Assembly (NCBI GenBank): GCA_033060915.1
Contig: CM065394.1
Span: 20,953,501 to 21,017,500, forward strand
Length of the DNA stretch: 64,000 nucleotides
Direction: 5' to 3'
DNA from: Euryodendron excelsum
Taxonomy: Eukaryota > Streptophyta > Magnoliopsida > Ericales > Pentaphylacaceae
Each line of letters begins with the position of its first letter. The stretch's first letter is position 1. The notes under the pieces were generated by a model. The model saw only the letters and a program-made list of their open reading frames with translations. It was not told the origin of the DNA and searched no databases. Positions 12,581 to 25,560 of the stretch are shown piece after piece. Position numbers and translations under genes: made by a program.

Positions 12581-13074
12581 AGGATTGGTCAATAGTTAGT
12601 TGAAGACTCTCATAGGTGAATCTAGGGTAGATTGACATGTAGGTACCGAAAGGGCAGGGTAGGGTAATGGCTTAGTGCATCTTCCCTACACGTAACCAAC
12701 CTCCGAACCTAGGTCACTGATTTCAAAGACCAAAAAGGAGTTATTTTTCAAAAAGGGCTAAATATTTTCTAAAGGTTGCTAAATAACCTGTTTTCTTAAA
12801 AACCTTCTCTTGAGGAGATATTTTTAAAATCGTTTTCAAAAACCCTAAGTGTAGTCTTCGGATTATGCTTAGTTTTTAGGTGACCTAACTCGCCTTAATC
12901 AAGTTAGGTGGTGACTCCAAATCTTTTCTAAAAGCGCTTTATTCAAATCTATTTTCAATTCAAACCTAGTCGCACTCATTCTTCTAGGAGGGTGAGTTCT
13001 AAAGAGAGAGTACAGCATTTTTCCCGCTTGTGTGTGTATTCCTCGGGTGCGAAAAATCTGGGCGCGACAGATGG

Positions 13075-13760
13075 TTCTATAGGACCAAAGGACAATGGGT
13101 AGCTCCTTCACCCACCTTCCTTTTGCCTTCTCTAACATCTTATTTATCTTGTTCAACACTGTTTTGTTGGAAATCTCTGCCTATCCATTGCACTGCAGGT
13201 AGGCCAGGGTTGAGTAGTAGTTTTTTTATTCTTAGCTTAGAACAAAATTCCCTAAACATGTTTCCATCGAACTGAGTGCCATTGTCTGAGATCAGTGCCC
13301 TAGGTATGCCAAACCTTGTAATGATATTTCTCCAGCTGAACCTTTTTGCATATGCTTCACAAATTGTTGCCAATAGCTTTGCTTCTATCCACTTGGTGAA
13401 ATAGTCTGTTGCAACTATAAGGAACCTCTTATTCCTTGGAGCTCGGGGGAGCAGGCCAACTATGTGCAGTCCCCATTATGCAAATGACCAAGGGTTGGTG
13501 ATCGTAATAAAGTCCTCAGCAGGCTAATGGATCAATGGTGAGAACTTCTCGCACTTCTCGCACTTCAGCACATACTGGGCAGCATCCTTCTGCATATAAG
13601 GTCACCAGTACCCTTGGGAAATAGCTTGATGGGTGATTGATTTTCCACCAATATGACTCTTATAAATTCCCTCATGGATTTCATAAAATATTCCCATCAC
13701 CTTCTCTAGATGGACGCAGTAGAGGCAGGGGCCGGTAAAGCAGGCGACAATCAATACTTC
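13075..13760 (-). pseudogene. Integrase zinc-binding and catalytic core, Tat element 1
   Basis: Minus-strand fragments read HEGIYKSHIGGKS..CEKCEKF (HHCC zinc-binding domain), IVATDYFTKWIEAK (first catalytic D) and FGIPRALISDNGTQFDG (second catalytic D), followed by KGRWVKELPIVLWSYRT, where solo LTR A interrupts it at 13070. The glutamate region is degraded (ALPAVQWIGRD in place of the usual HPQANGQ block). Several stops are present. Family assignment is secure; activity is lost. Confidence 0.9.
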
Positions 13761-14640
13761 AGTGCCTTATGCCTTATTTCCTGGCCTTATTCTTATCTTT
13801 TGGCAACTCGTCCTTATCAAGGTAGGCAATGATGGGGTCCATCCAGGATAGGCCTAGGCTTTCCACAGCCAACATGAGTTCTTCTTCAAGATATATGCTC
13901 GGGGCAGCCAAGGTCTCAACATAGATTATTCTCTTTGATCCCGATTTCAAAGTTGTCGTGAGTGTTACCAATGCATTGGCAAGGGTGTTACTATCGTGCC
14001 CGATATGGTACACCTTAACCTCATTCAACTTTTTGAGTAGCTCTTGAGCTTTTACCAAGTACTAGGCTATTCTGTCTTTCTTACCAGCGTACTCCACTAT
14101 TATCTAGTTCACCACCAGCGGTGAGTCTGAGTAGATCGCCAGCTCAAGGATTCTCAATTCTATAGCTCAGCGGAGCCCGACGAGTAGAGCCACATACTCT
14201 GACTTGTTGTTGGAGGCAGTGAACCCTAACTTGATGGCTTGTTCTAAGGTCATCCCATCAGGGGTGATAAGCACTACGGCATATCATGTCCCCTTGTCAT
14301 TAGACGTTCCATCGACAAAGAGCTTCCAATGGTCATCTGCCTCCTAAGGCTCCAGTTACGGATTATTCAGTGGGAGTTCAACAACTTTTGCCCCTCCGAT
14401 TTCCTACAGCTCAATAGAAAATTCTGCAATTAAATCATCAAGTACCTAAGCTTTGACTGTTGATCTGGGCTGGTACTTGATGTCGAATTTGCCAAGTTTT
14501 ACTGCCCACTTGGCTACTCTCCCCAAGAAATCAGCCCTTTGAAAAAGTGGCTTCAGCTGATGGTCTGTTAAAAAGTTGATTGTGTGTGCACTGAAGTAAT
14601 GCACCAGTTTTTGTGATGCAATTATCAAGGGCTAAAGCCA
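13761..14640 (-). pseudogene. RNase H and additional archaeal-type RNase H, Tat element 1
   Basis: At 14446-14628 the minus strand reads LVHYFSAHTINFLTDHQLK and WAVKLGKFDIKYQPR, the end of a retroviral-type RNase H. Between 13774 and 14290 a second module reads [14 protein letters not shown], then AQELLKKLNEVKVYHIGHDSNTLANAL in two pieces, matching the additional RNase H that marks the plant Tat lineage. Both modules carry in-frame stops. This double arrangement is the main reason for placing the element in Tat. Confidence 0.88.
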
Positions 14641-15783
14641 ACTTCTTTAAGGGTAAATATCTTGTCTCTGCCCCTAAGAGGGTTTTGCTCAAATAATAAA
14701 CTAGCATTTTCTACCTATCTTGTTGTTGTAGTAGCACAGCACTAACCACATGCTAAAAAAATGGCCAAGTACATGTAAAGCTTCTCATCTTTCACTAGTG
14801 TTGATAGGAGTGGAGGCTAGGTCAGATAGGCTTTCAGATCAGCAAGTGCTTTATCACAGTCTCATCCCCAGTTAAAACACTCATGCTTTTTCAATAGCTG
14901 AAAGAATAGTTGGCACTTGTCTAAAGATCAGCTTATAAAGCGGTTGAGCACGGTGGCCATTCCCGTCAGCTTCTAAACCTCTTTAACATTCTTCGGGGCC
15001 TGAATATTTTAGATGGCAGTAATCTGGTCGAGGTTAGCCTCAATTCCCTGATGAGTGACCAGAAATCCCAAAAACTTTCCTGACCTAACCCCGAACACAC
15101 ACTTCTAGGCATTCAACCTCATCTTGTATTTCTTCAGTCTATCGAAGACCCCTTTCAAATTTTTAAGGTGATCTCTGGCAACCTTGCTCTTCACCACCAT
15201 ATCATCAATGTAAACCTCCACGACACTGTTGATGTAATCTTTGAACATCTTTGTTACCAGCCTCTGGTAGGTTGCACCGGTGTTCTTAAGCCCAAAGGGC
15301 ATCACCTTGTAACAGAAGATTCCTCTTAAGGTGATGAAGGTTATATTTTCTTAATCATCCTTGTGTACTGGGATTTGGTGGTAACCCCTATATGTATTGA
15401 GGAAGCTCATTCTTTCGTGTCCAGCAGTTGCGTCAACTAGCTGGTCAATCTTTAGGAGCGGGAAAGGGTCATTGGGGCAAGCTTTGTTCAGGTCGGTGAA
15501 GACTACATATACTTTTCACTTGCCGTTCTTCTTCTTCACCATCATAGTGTTGGAGAGCCAGTGTGGGTAATGGACCTTTCTTATTGCCCCTACTTCAAGA
15601 AGTTTTTTTACTTCTTCTATAACATCATCTACGTGCTAAGTTGCTGCTCACTTGCCATTCTAAACTACAGGTTGGCATTGTGGGTCTACGTTCAATCTGT
15701 GGTAGATGACCTCGGGGTCAATCCCCAGCATCTCTTATAGAGTTCATGCAAAGACCTCTAAGTTCTCCATTAACAACTTGATC
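14641..15783 (-). pseudogene. Reverse transcriptase, Tat element 1
   Basis: The minus strand carries MPFGLKNTGATYQRLVTKMF, the polymerase motif YIDDM at 15198-15212, and KYKMRLNA. Upstream pieces include KKNGKXKVYVVFTDLNKAC-like fingers near 15480-15540 with substitutions and stops. The 1806-bp solo LTR interrupts the reading frame at 15784, so N-terminal pol sequence resumes at 17590. Confidence 0.9.
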
Positions 15784-17589
15784 TGTAACACCCCATAATA
15801 TTTTAACAACTCTATAATTATTTATCCAAGATCTGTAGTAATTTTACGGGTAATAAGAATATTAAAATAATATTTACGAAAATTAAAATATCTGAAATAA
15901 GAATATTTATCTATTTGGGAAAAATTAATTAAATTTCAAAAGCAAGGCTTTAAGATTTAGGAGTATTGAATGACCCATAATTTATTTTTAAAAATTATTA
16001 TGAATTATGTTGTGGAAAAATAGGAAATAAAATTGAATTTGAATGTAAGTAAAATTATAATATTGGGTGAAATTATTGTTTTACGAAACAATAGATAATG
16101 AAATGTATTTATTTAATAATACAATATATATGTATTGTCAAAAGAACAATCCTCCTTAATTCATGCTACACGTGGATTTCAAGGGGGGAGACCAAGCCAT
16201 TATATTTGCTTACTCATCATCCAAGTGAATAACTCATATACACGTGATGGGAAGGTCGGCTAAGAAAAAGACGGGTAAGAGAGAGAGAGAGAGGGAGAGT
16301 GTGTGTGCTTGTGAAGGGGAAACCAAGAGAGAGAAGGGGGTCTTCGGGTGAGTGAGAGAAATGGAATTAAAAAAATGAAAAAAAAAAAAAAGAAAAAGCA
16401 AGAAAGAAGGAAGGCCGAGAGAGAGACCGAAGGCTGAGAGAGCTTTAACGAGAAGAATATATAATAAATTGTGAAGAAATTATACACCTTAGTTTTTTTT
16501 TTTTTTTATGTAGGTGAATTATTTATTTTGATAAATATTTTTATGCATAAGATTTATTTTAACTTACTAAATATTAGTATTAACTTTTGAAATTTAACAA
16601 AATAATTTGGAATTGTAAGACGATCTCTGCAGAAATTATAGAACACATATAAGGTAAATCGATTGTATATAGTATGCTCTTTTTCAAACCTTTTTGCAAA
16701 GAACATTTCTGTCAATCCTAAATTATATTACCTTTGAACATTTGTTCTCATTTTTTTAAACTCCATAAATACATGATATTGGATCTGTTGAATGCCATTT
16801 GATACATTCTCGAATATCGTGTCTATCTTAAATTCCGTGAAAATATTAAATTGTGTGTCGTATGTCCTGGCCTTATGGAGGACACAAGAGCTTTGCTACT
16901 AGGCTTGTGTGGTATGCCAGTGTATAAGGAAGAGCTTTTGGGCATGGTGTGAAGTTATGAAATATATTGATATACGAATACATGAGACACTATTGTGTCG
17001 TGTGTCCCGATCTTGTGTAGGACATAACAGCCTTACTATCAGGTCTGTGTGATATGCCGGAGTTATAAGGTGAGCTTTTGGATGTGGTGTGAAGCTAGCA
17101 TGAGCCTTACCAATAGGCTACAAATGATCTTTTATAACTTGATGATGTGTCGAGCAACTAATTGGTACCTTTACAGATACTCCTATTAACAGGGTATTAT
17201 CATTATTAAAATGATTAATATCAGTGGTTTATCAAAAATTTTGGTTGTCTTTCAAATATCGTTTTTCTTATTCGATCTGTAGAATTGATTCAATTAATTG
17301 TTGAGATTCATTTGATTAATCAAACTAAGTATTTGTACTCTTGTAGCATTGTATACTTTCCAGTTTAAATTTATTTTTCAAGTTGGTACAGAGTGAGTGG
17401 CAGTACAGTAGTTGAAGTACATTGATTTGATTATTTAGAACATGTGTAGCATTATTATTACTTGTAAAAACATATTTAAGGATTGACTATAATTGGTGAT
17501 GCATTGTAAATTTTGGTGAAAATTTGATTTAAAAATTATTTTAAAGTTATTTTATTTTATTAACAACCTGAGAAATTCAGGTTGTTACA
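15784..17589 (+). mobile_element. Solo LTR of a second gypsy-like family (1806 bp)
   Basis: It starts TGTAACACCCC, ends GGTTGTTACA, and is flanked by TGATC (15779-15783) and TGATT (17590-17594), a 5-bp duplication with one change. It splits the RT region of Tat element 1 and has no coding content. Inside are a GA-rich stretch (16279-16450) and an approximate direct repeat of about 125 bp containing TATGTCCTGGCCTTATG-like and TGTGATATGCCGG-like words (16850-17100). The TGTAACACCC start is common in plant gypsy LTRs; orientation and lineage are inference. Confidence 0.85.
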
Positions 17590-17810
17590 TGATTAGAACC
17601 CTTTCTTCTGCGACTAGCATATATGTACCAATCATGAAGTAATTTTCCTTATCGAATCTGTCAATCTCGATTTTCTTCAAATCCTCTATAACTTTCTTAT
17701 CAGGGAGCTCCCCAACATCGTCCAATGTAGGGGTGTCCTCAAGCACCTTCATCATCTAGACCTGACTTGCTTTCATCTTCACAGCGCAGGCTATCAAAAA
17801 GTATTGCTTG
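17590..17810 (-). pseudogene. Protease-RT linker of Tat element 1
   Basis: The minus strand reads ACAVKMKASQV, LEDTPTLDDVGELPD and ENYFMIGTYM, which fits the acidic linker before the RT domain of Tat polyproteins. It lies between two solo LTRs. Confidence 0.6.
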
Positions 17811-17994
17811 GTAGCTGTAAGCACCCCTTTTTTGACCACTCGGCAATCTACAGTCCGTCCAGACTTGTATTCAAGTCAATGTGGACATATCCTGAGTCAA
17901 ATCAACTTTCCAAGTCTAATCCCGTTTATCCATCGCTTCGCAGGCCCGCCAGGCCCAAATAAAGGTAAAATGACCGAAATGCCCTTAGGGGCAT

Positions 17995-18240
17995 TGTTCG
18001 GTCCAATTGCAAATCAAGCACGTCTTTCTGAAAACGATAAGTCCCCTTTCTATATTCCAAATCAGGCACTTCTTTCTGAAGACGATAAGTCCCTTTTCGG
18101 TATTCCAAATGAGGCATGTCTTTCCGAAGACGGTAACTCCCCTTTCCAATTCCAAATCAGGCGCGTCTTTCCGAAGACGGTAAGTCCCTTTACCAATTCC
18201 AAATTAGGCACGTCTTTCCAAAGACGGTAAGTCCCCTTTA
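17995..18240 (+). repeat. U3 tandem array of solo LTR B (about 57 bp, four to five copies)
   Basis: Each unit carries CGTCTTTCCGAAGACGGTAA-like and TTCCAAATCAGGCACG-like words. Small differences between units produce short open frames on both strands that are not genes. Confidence 0.85.
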
Positions 18241-19325
18241 AACCTGTCGACCGGGATGAGACCCCAAGTCCCCTAGATGGTAAAACGGTCCACCTTTGGC
18301 GCAAACTAGCCCGCCAATGCAGAAATGTCTGTTTCGGCACGCGTTCTGAGAAAGTTGACTTCTCAAGTGCTAAATCCTTTTAGCAGCTTCCCGAAATCAG
18401 ACAATCTCGGGAATGATCGTGAACCGTCAGAGTAGCAGAAGTACTCGTAAACATCGCAACCGTCAGAGTAGCGGAAATACTCACAAGCAGGTCGATATAG
18501 GGAATTGCCAACAAACCCCTGTATCACGAGACTGCCTTCAGAGTGGCAGAAACACTCAAAACTCAGGTCAACACCAATGCCTGCTAGCCCACTTTAGTGA
18601 AAAATGACCAAACTGCCCTTAAGGCCATTTTTCAGCACGTTTCTCGAGAACACATCTGAGTCCTCAGAATGGTAAGTCCACCCCTTCCAAGATTGTCTTA
18701 AAAGCAATCCGGCATGATTAGGTGCCTTCTAGTCCATTTCGGGCCAATTCCGAGACTTTTCAATCAAGATGACCATTTTGCTACTAGGCATCTGAACGCC
18801 CCGGGGACCACACCGACTCTGGGTATCAAACCGGTAACCTCCCGAGAATGCTTCTTGTAGTGTTCTCAACCTTCTATTATCTTTCCGGATCATTTCGAGT
18901 CAGTTCCGGTAAACCCGGTGCAAAATGACCGTTTTGCCCCTAGTGGGCCGGTCGCCTTTTCCGACTACACCGACTCTGGGTATCAAACCGGTAGCCTTTG
19001 GGAATATTCTAAATAATGTTTCCAAATCTAGAGTCTTCTTACGGGACTTTTTGAGTCTGTCCTGGCAACTTTCCAGCCCAGTTGACCGTTTTGCCCCTAA
19101 AGGCTGTCAACCCTTCTGACAAATCTTGTCATCCTTTTTCAAATCTACTAACTCTGGGACACTGTTTTAAGTGTTCATGTCCCTTTTCAGCCTTCTGGGC
19201 CATTCCCGGTCCCTTAAATGCTTCCCGGACCTTCCGGAGTCACTCCTAGTAAAGCCAGGCTAGTACAAGCGCCCAAATCTTCTCAAGATACGTTGCTTGC
19301 CAACCTTAAAACTTTCCTAACTGGC

Positions 19326-19445
19326 TGGCGCCACTACTAGTGGCGCCAAGCCAATATTTGGCCTGGCGCCACCAGAAGCATTTTTGGCTTAGCTCCACTA
19401 CAATAAACGCCAGGTCATTCCTTTATCTATAAATACAGAGTCTCC
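19326..19445 (+). promoter_or_regulatory. Core promoter of solo LTR B: palindromes plus TATA box
   Basis: A perfect 23-nt palindrome at 19326-19348 (11-base arms beginning TGGCGCCACTA around a single base) is followed by one or two degraded half-palindromes (GGCGCCACCAG, AGCTCCACTA). TATAAATA follows at 19438-19445. Confidence 0.72.
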
Positions 19446-20039
19446 TCCAGCGTGAAATAGGTTCGCAAACTCAGTCTAAAAACCCTACTTTTCGATATAC
19501 AAAGCTTGTAGCCTCCCTCAACCCTAGCTTCTTTAGGTTTTCCAAACCCTAGCCTCTATACACTCACATACACTTCTATACACTCATACACTAGCCTCCA
19601 AAGCCTCCTTTGAAGACTTGAAGTGCTGCAATCTGAAGTTTTGAAGATTGAAGACAAACTCTTGAAGATTGAAGTGAAGGCCGAAGCAAGACAAGCAAAG
19701 CAAAACGCGCAAAGCTAAGCAAAATAAAGAAGACACAAAGTAGGCTTCTTATTTAAGTTTACACATCTTCCCCCTCTGTTCTCTCTCCTAACCCACTTGG
19801 GTTTTCTTCTATTTTAAACCTCCATCTTCTTTCCCCCCCCCCCCCCTCTCCCTTCTTGCATGCTTGAAACAAGGGAATTCCTAGTCCATGTGTAGGGTTA
19901 GGCTATTGGAGAGTCACCGTGTCGGGGGCTTTCTTTTAGTCTAACCAGAGACCACGTGGGTTTGGCTCCCTTAATTATGTGGTGAAGCCTTTAACCTTGT
20001 ATGTTCACGACCCTCTTTGCATTATGCATATCATGATCT

Positions 20040-22040
20040 TTAATTCTTCCAAAATTCGTTTTTAAACTCATTTTCAAAGCTTGCATTAACATCTTTTCAA
20101 AATTGCATCAAAATCTTCTTTTTCAAAACCACAATCCTAAGGTAATTCTAGCCTTTTCATGGCTAAGGTTGCTTTAGGAAGTGTTACATTTAAAGTGACA
20201 AATGTGGTCCATATTTTCAAAACATTATTGTTTTCAAAACCACTATCTTAAAGTAGTTCTAACATTCTTATGGTTAGAGCCGCTTTAGGAAAGTGAGATA
20301 TTTTGTATACTTTCTGAAAATGCTCTTTTCAAATCTCTCCCTCCAAAAATCTATTTTCAAAACTTCCTTTTCAACTCCTTTCCAAAACACTCTCTTCAAA
20401 ATTCCTTTCCTAAAAACACTCCCTAGGTTTCCTTTTTAGAAAGCTCTCTCCAATCTCCTTTTCAAAATTGTTTTTCAAAAACTCTTTTCCAACAATCTCT
20501 TTCCAAAAACATCTTTCCTAAAGGCTCCTTTCCAAAAACGCTTTCCTCAAAGTACGCTTTCCTCAAAGTTCACTCTCCAAAAACACTCCTTAAGTTTTCT
20601 TCCTAAACAACTCTTCCCAAAAAACTCTTTCCTAAAAACTCTCTTTTCAAATTCACTTTCTAAAAACTCCTCTCTAGGATTTCTTTTCAAGAATCTCCCT
20701 TTCTAAAAACTCGCTTTCCAAAAATCATTTTTCTTAAGGTCTAAGTTAAACCCTAGAGCCATTGATTAGGAAACCCTAATTTTTCTCCCCAAAAACATAC
20801 TTTTCAATTCCCTATTTTGGCCTTAAAACTTACGTTTCCAAAACCTCTTGTTTTCTACATCAAAACTATACATATTTCCAAAACTTCTTTTCCATGTCAA
20901 AACTATAGTCTTCCAAATCTAGAGTTTCTAAAACTTTATCTTTCAAATCCTTACCAAATCCAATCTTCCCATTTAGGAAATTAGATCCTATCCTCCGTTT
21001 TTGAAAACAAAATCAAAACACTTCTCCTTAGGAATAAACTTCAAATCTTTTCTAATTCAACTCCTTCCTAATCTAGTACTTTCCTAAACCTTAAGTTTCC
21101 TAAATTTAAACTTTTGAATCTTTCCTTAAACTTTAAGCTTTCAAACCTTTCTTAATTCTATCCATTTCCAAATCTTAACTTTCTAAATCTAAGTTTTCAA
21201 ACCCTTCTTAAACTCAAAACCTCTCCTAATTTTAAGAATTTCTAAAACTCAAACTTTGAATCTTTTCTAAAATTCTAAACTTCCCTAAACTTCCAACTTT
21301 CCAAATCTAAAACTTTCTAAATTCGAAACTTTCTTACTTTCAAAACTTCCTTATTTCAAAACATTCCAAATTCAAAACTTTCCAACTCCAAAACTTTCTT
21401 AAAATGAAAACTTTCCTAATTCGAAATATTTCCTAAAACGAAACTTTCCTAAAATGACACTTTCCTATTTTGAAACTTCCCTAATTCGAATCTTTCCTAA
21501 ATCTTCTCTTTCCTAAGTCTAGGTTTCCTAAACCTCAATCTTTCCAAAACAAGTCCAAATCTTTCTTCCAAGTTCTATCTTTCTAAATCAAAGCCCAATC
21601 TTTTCAATTCCAAATTCCAATCTTCTATTCTAAATTCAAATCAAATCCAAATTCAATTTCTTCTTCCATATCAAACCTTCTATTTTCTATCGGACTCTTA
21701 TCCGAACTACGACTGACCTGATTCCTCCAAAATGATAAGTAGGCAACCCTCATTGGTGCGGTCACAACCTTTTTCAAATCTCAAATTCCACAATCTCTTT
21801 GCAGCTTCTATTTCCACAAATCTCCAATTCTACAACCTTTTTCAAATTTCTAATTCCATGATCTATTTCAAACTTCCAATTCCAAATTTCTATTTTCAAA
21901 TCTCTATTTTCAATCTCCAAAACTTTCTTTCAAAATCAAATCTATCTCTTCAAATCTCTTTTCTAAAATCAAATCAATTTCTTTTCAAATCTCTTTCCAA
22001 ATCTATTTTCCAACTCTCTCTCTTACAATTGCATATCATG
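20040..22040 (+). repeat. G-depleted degenerate tandem repeat in solo LTR B
   Basis: This has the same composition and unit types (CTTTCCAAAAAC, TTTCCTAAAATG) as 9780-12580, about 0.8 kb shorter. No genes. Confidence 0.82.
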
Positions 22041-22573
22041 CATCATTCTTTTCAAAATTGTTTTCTAAAGTGGATAGGATTGGAAATTTGTTAGTTGAAG
22101 AATCTCATAGGTGAATTTAGGGTAAATAGACATGTAGGTACCGCAAGGGTGGGGTAGGGTGATGGCTTAGTACATCTTCCCTACACGTAACCAACCTTCG
22201 AACCTAGGATCACTGTTTTCGAAAGACCAAAATGGAGTTTATTTTCAAAAAAGGGCTTACATATTTTCCAAAGGTTGCCAAACAACCTGTTTTCCTAAAA
22301 ACCCTCTCTTGAGGAAGTATTTTCAAAATCGTTTTCAAAAACCCTAAGTGTAGTCTTCAGATTATGCTTAGTTTTTAGGTGACCTAACTCACCTTAATCA
22401 AGTTAGGTGGCGACTCCAAATGTTTTCCAAAAGCCCTTTATTCAAATATATTTTCAATTCAAACCTAGTCGCACTAATTCTTCTAAGAGGGTGAGTTCTA
22501 ACGAGAGAGTACAGTGTTTTTTCCACTCGTGTGTGTATTCCTCGAGTGCGAAAAATCTGGGCGCGACAGTAGC

Positions 22574-22868
22574 AACGTGGTTCCTTTGAATTTCTTGCAC
22601 CCCCTCACTGCTAAGAAAGCATATCAGCTGGTGGAAGGTAGATGGGACGGCCTTTATTAGGTGCAATCATGTCCAAACTACGATTGCATTATAAGGGGAG
22701 GGCACATTAACTGCCAAAAATTCAGTCTGCAGCATGATGTTCCCAACCATCACTGGTAAGGTCACCTTTTCTAATGGCCAAACTGGATCTGAGCTGAAGC
22801 TAATCAATGGATGAGGGATGGCTACAAATTGGTATCTTTTAGTCTAAGCTTCTTGAACTGGTCATAGT
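22574..22868 (-). pseudogene. Protease C-terminal part, Tat element 1
   Basis: The minus strand reads SDPVWPLEKVTLPVMVGN, LQTEFLAVNVPSPYNAIV and LHLIKAVPSTFHQLICF, the second half of a Tat aspartic protease domain and following linker. It is sandwiched between solo LTR B and solo LTR C and carries a stop. Confidence 0.8.
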
Positions 22869-23399
22869 ATATTTGTCGCGCCCAGATTTTTTGCACTCGA
22901 GGAATACTCACCCAAGCGGGAAAAATGCTGTACTCTCTCATTAGAACTCACCCTCCTAGAAGAATGAGTGCAACTAGGTTTGAATTGAAAAATTGATTTG
23001 AATAAAGGGCTTTTGAAAAAGATTTGGAGTTGCCACCTAACTTGATTAAGGTGAGTTAGGCCACCTAAAAACTAAGCATAATCCGAAAACTACACTTAGG
23101 GTTTTTGAAAAACGATTTTGAAAATATCTCCTCAAGAGAGGGTTTTTAGGAAAACAGGTTGTTTGGCAACCTTTGGGAAAATATTTAGCTTTTTTTAGAA
23201 AATAACTCCTTTTGGTCTTTGAAAATAGTGATTCTAAGTTCGGAGGTTGGTTACATGTAGGGAAGACGCACTAAGCTATCACCCTACCCCGCCCTTTCGG
23301 TACCTACATGTCAATCTACCCTAAATTCACCTATGAGAGTCTTCAACTAACTATTAGCCAATCCTATCTACTTTGAAAAACAATGCTTAAAAAGAAACT

Positions 23400-25560
23400 A
23401 ACATGATGCATGATATGCAAGTGCAAGTTAAGAGAATTGAAAAATAGATTTGAAAAGAAATTGATTTGATTTTGATTTGATTTGAAAACAGATTTGAAGA
23501 GATGGAATTGAAATTGGAAAGTTTAAAAATTGAAAGTAGAAATTTGAAAATAGAAATTTTGAAAATGGATTAGAATTTGAGATTTGAAAAGTGTGGAGAC
23601 CGCACCCATGAGGGTGGAATTGAAAGTTTGAAAAGTGTTGTGATCGCACCTATGAAGGTTGCCTACGTATCCCTTTGGGGGAATCAGGTCTGTCGTAGTT
23701 CGGACAAGAGTCCGATTGAAAATAGAAGGTTGGATTGGAAGAAAAAGATTGAATTGGAAATTGAATTTGATTTGAAATTAGAAGAGGAGATTGGAAATTG
23801 AAATTGAGAAGATTAGACTTGCTTTGGAAAGATTGATTCTGGAAAGACTTGGTTTTAGGAAACCTAGACTTAGGAAAGATTTGACTTGACTTGGAAGGTT
23901 TGGGAGATTGAGAAAAGATTAGATTTAAGAAATGTTTGAAAAGGAAAAGGTCCGATTTTAGGAAAGTTTTCAAATTAGGAAGGTTTCATTTTTGGAAAGT
24001 TTTGGAATTAGGAAAGGTTCGAATTAAGAAAGTTTTGAATTAAAAAAGTTTCAACTTAGGAAAGTTTTGAAATAGGAAAGTTTCAACTTAGGAAAGTTTA
24101 GAATTTGGAAAGTTTTAGATTTAGAAAGTTTTAACTTAAGAAAGTTTTGAATTTAGAAAGCTTAGAATTTTAGAAAGATTTGACATTTGAAAAGTTTAAG
24201 ATTTTGAAAGTTTTAGAGTTTTTCAGAAAATCTTGGGATTAGGAAAGGTTAAGTTTAGGAAAGATTTGAAAACTTGGATTTGGAAAGTTATGATTTGGAA
24301 AGGGGGTAGAATTAGGAAAGGGTTGAATTAGGAAAGATTTGAAAATTGAGTTTTAAAATTTAGGAAAGATTTTATGTTCAAGTTTTGGAAACTTAAGGTT
24401 TAGGAAAGTGGAAGTTTAGGAAGGATTTGAATTAAGAAAAAGTTGGATTAGGAAGGGATTGGATTTTGTTTTGAAAAGAGAAGGTTTGATTTTGTTTCCA
24501 AAAACGGAGGATAGGATCTAGTTTCCTAGACGGGTAAATTAGATTTAGTTTCCTAAAGGGAAAATAAGACTTGGCAAGGATTTGGAAAGGGAGATTCTAG
24601 AAACCCTAGTTTTGAAAAATTATAGTTTTGACGTAGAAAAGAGGTTTTGGAAACATATATAGTTTTGATATAGAAAACAAAAGATTTTGGAAACCTAAGT
24701 TTGGGGCAAAGTTTGAAAATCATGTTTTTGGAAAGAAAATTAGGATTTCCTAATTGGGGGTTCTAGGGCTTGACTTGGGCTCTAAGAAAAGAGGATTTTT
24801 GAAAAATGCATTTTTAGAAACGAAGGTTTTCTAAAAGGGAATCCTAGGGAGGAGTTTCTAGAGGGAAGAGTTTTTGGAAAGCAAATTTGAAGGGAGAGAT
24901 TTTGGAAAGAGATTTTAAAGAGAATGAGTTTTTGGAAAATCTGTTTTTAGAAACGAAGATTTTAGAAGGAAAATCCTAGAGGAGAGTTTCTAGAAGAAAG
25001 ATTTTGGAAAAAGAGTTTTCTGGAAAGATTTCTGGAAGGAGATTGTTGGAGAGTGTTTTTAGGAAAGTGAATCTAGGGAGTTTTTTTAGAAAGTGAATTT
25101 TGAGGAGAAAGAGTTTTTAGAAAGGAGTTGAAAAAAAAAAAGAAGCTTTTAAAAAAAAAGATTTTGGGAGGGAATTTTTGAAAACAATTTTGGAAAGAAG
25201 AGTCTGTGGGAAGTATGTTGAAAAAGAAGATTTTTTTAGGAGGAGATTTTTGAAGAGAGAGTTTTTGGAAGGTGTAAAAACATCTTACTTTCCTAAAGCG
25301 ATTCTAGCCATGAGAAGGCTAGAACCACTTTAAGAAAGTGGTTTTGGAAAACAATAAGATTTGAAAATATGGACCATAAAAGTCACTTTTAATGTAACAC
25401 TTTCCTAAAGTAACCCTAGCCATGGAAAGGCTAGAATCATCCTAGAATTGTGATTTTGAAAACAAGTTTTTGAAAAAGAGATTTTGATGCAATTTTGAAA
25501 ACAAGTTTGAAAACGGTTTTGAAAATGAGTTTGAAAACGAATTTTGGAAGATGCAAGATT
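23400..25560 (-). repeat. G-depleted (minus strand) degenerate repeat in solo LTR C
   Basis: The plus strand shows GGAAAGTTTTGAA-type units almost without C, so the transcribed minus strand is almost without G, as in copies A and B. Confidence 0.82.

Larger units (their letters stand above)
7105..13069 (+). mobile_element. Giant solo LTR, copy A (5965 bp)
   Basis: It begins TGTAAGCACCCC, ends GGGCGCGACA, and is flanked by perfect 5-bp duplications GATGG (7100-7104 and 13070-13074). The ends are not repeats of each other and there is no coding domain, so it is a solo LTR rather than a complete element. A TATA box at 9166-9173 fixes the plus orientation. Left of it (U3) are tandem arrays; right of it is an almost G-free CTTTCC/AAAA-rich region of about 2.8 kb that includes three 278-bp units; the last 500 bp are unique. 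Related copies lie at 17816-22568 and 22874-27564. Tat/Ogre elements are known to have LTRs of this size, but the family assignment is inference. Confidence 0.92.
17816..22568 (+). mobile_element. Giant solo LTR, copy B (4753 bp)
   Basis: It starts TGTAAGCACCCC, ends GGGCGCGACA, and is flanked by perfect GTAGC duplications (17811-17815 and 22569-22573). It is collinear with copy A but has a shorter U3 array, a single copy of the 278-bp unit and shorter G-depleted DNA. No coding domain is present. TATA box at 19438-19445. Confidence 0.92.

Noticed and set aside
7105..13069. Considered as a complete non-autonomous LTR element (LARD) or a DNA transposon
   Set aside because: The two ends are not direct repeats of each other, there are no long inverted repeats, and the 5-bp duplication with TG..CA fits a solo LTR.
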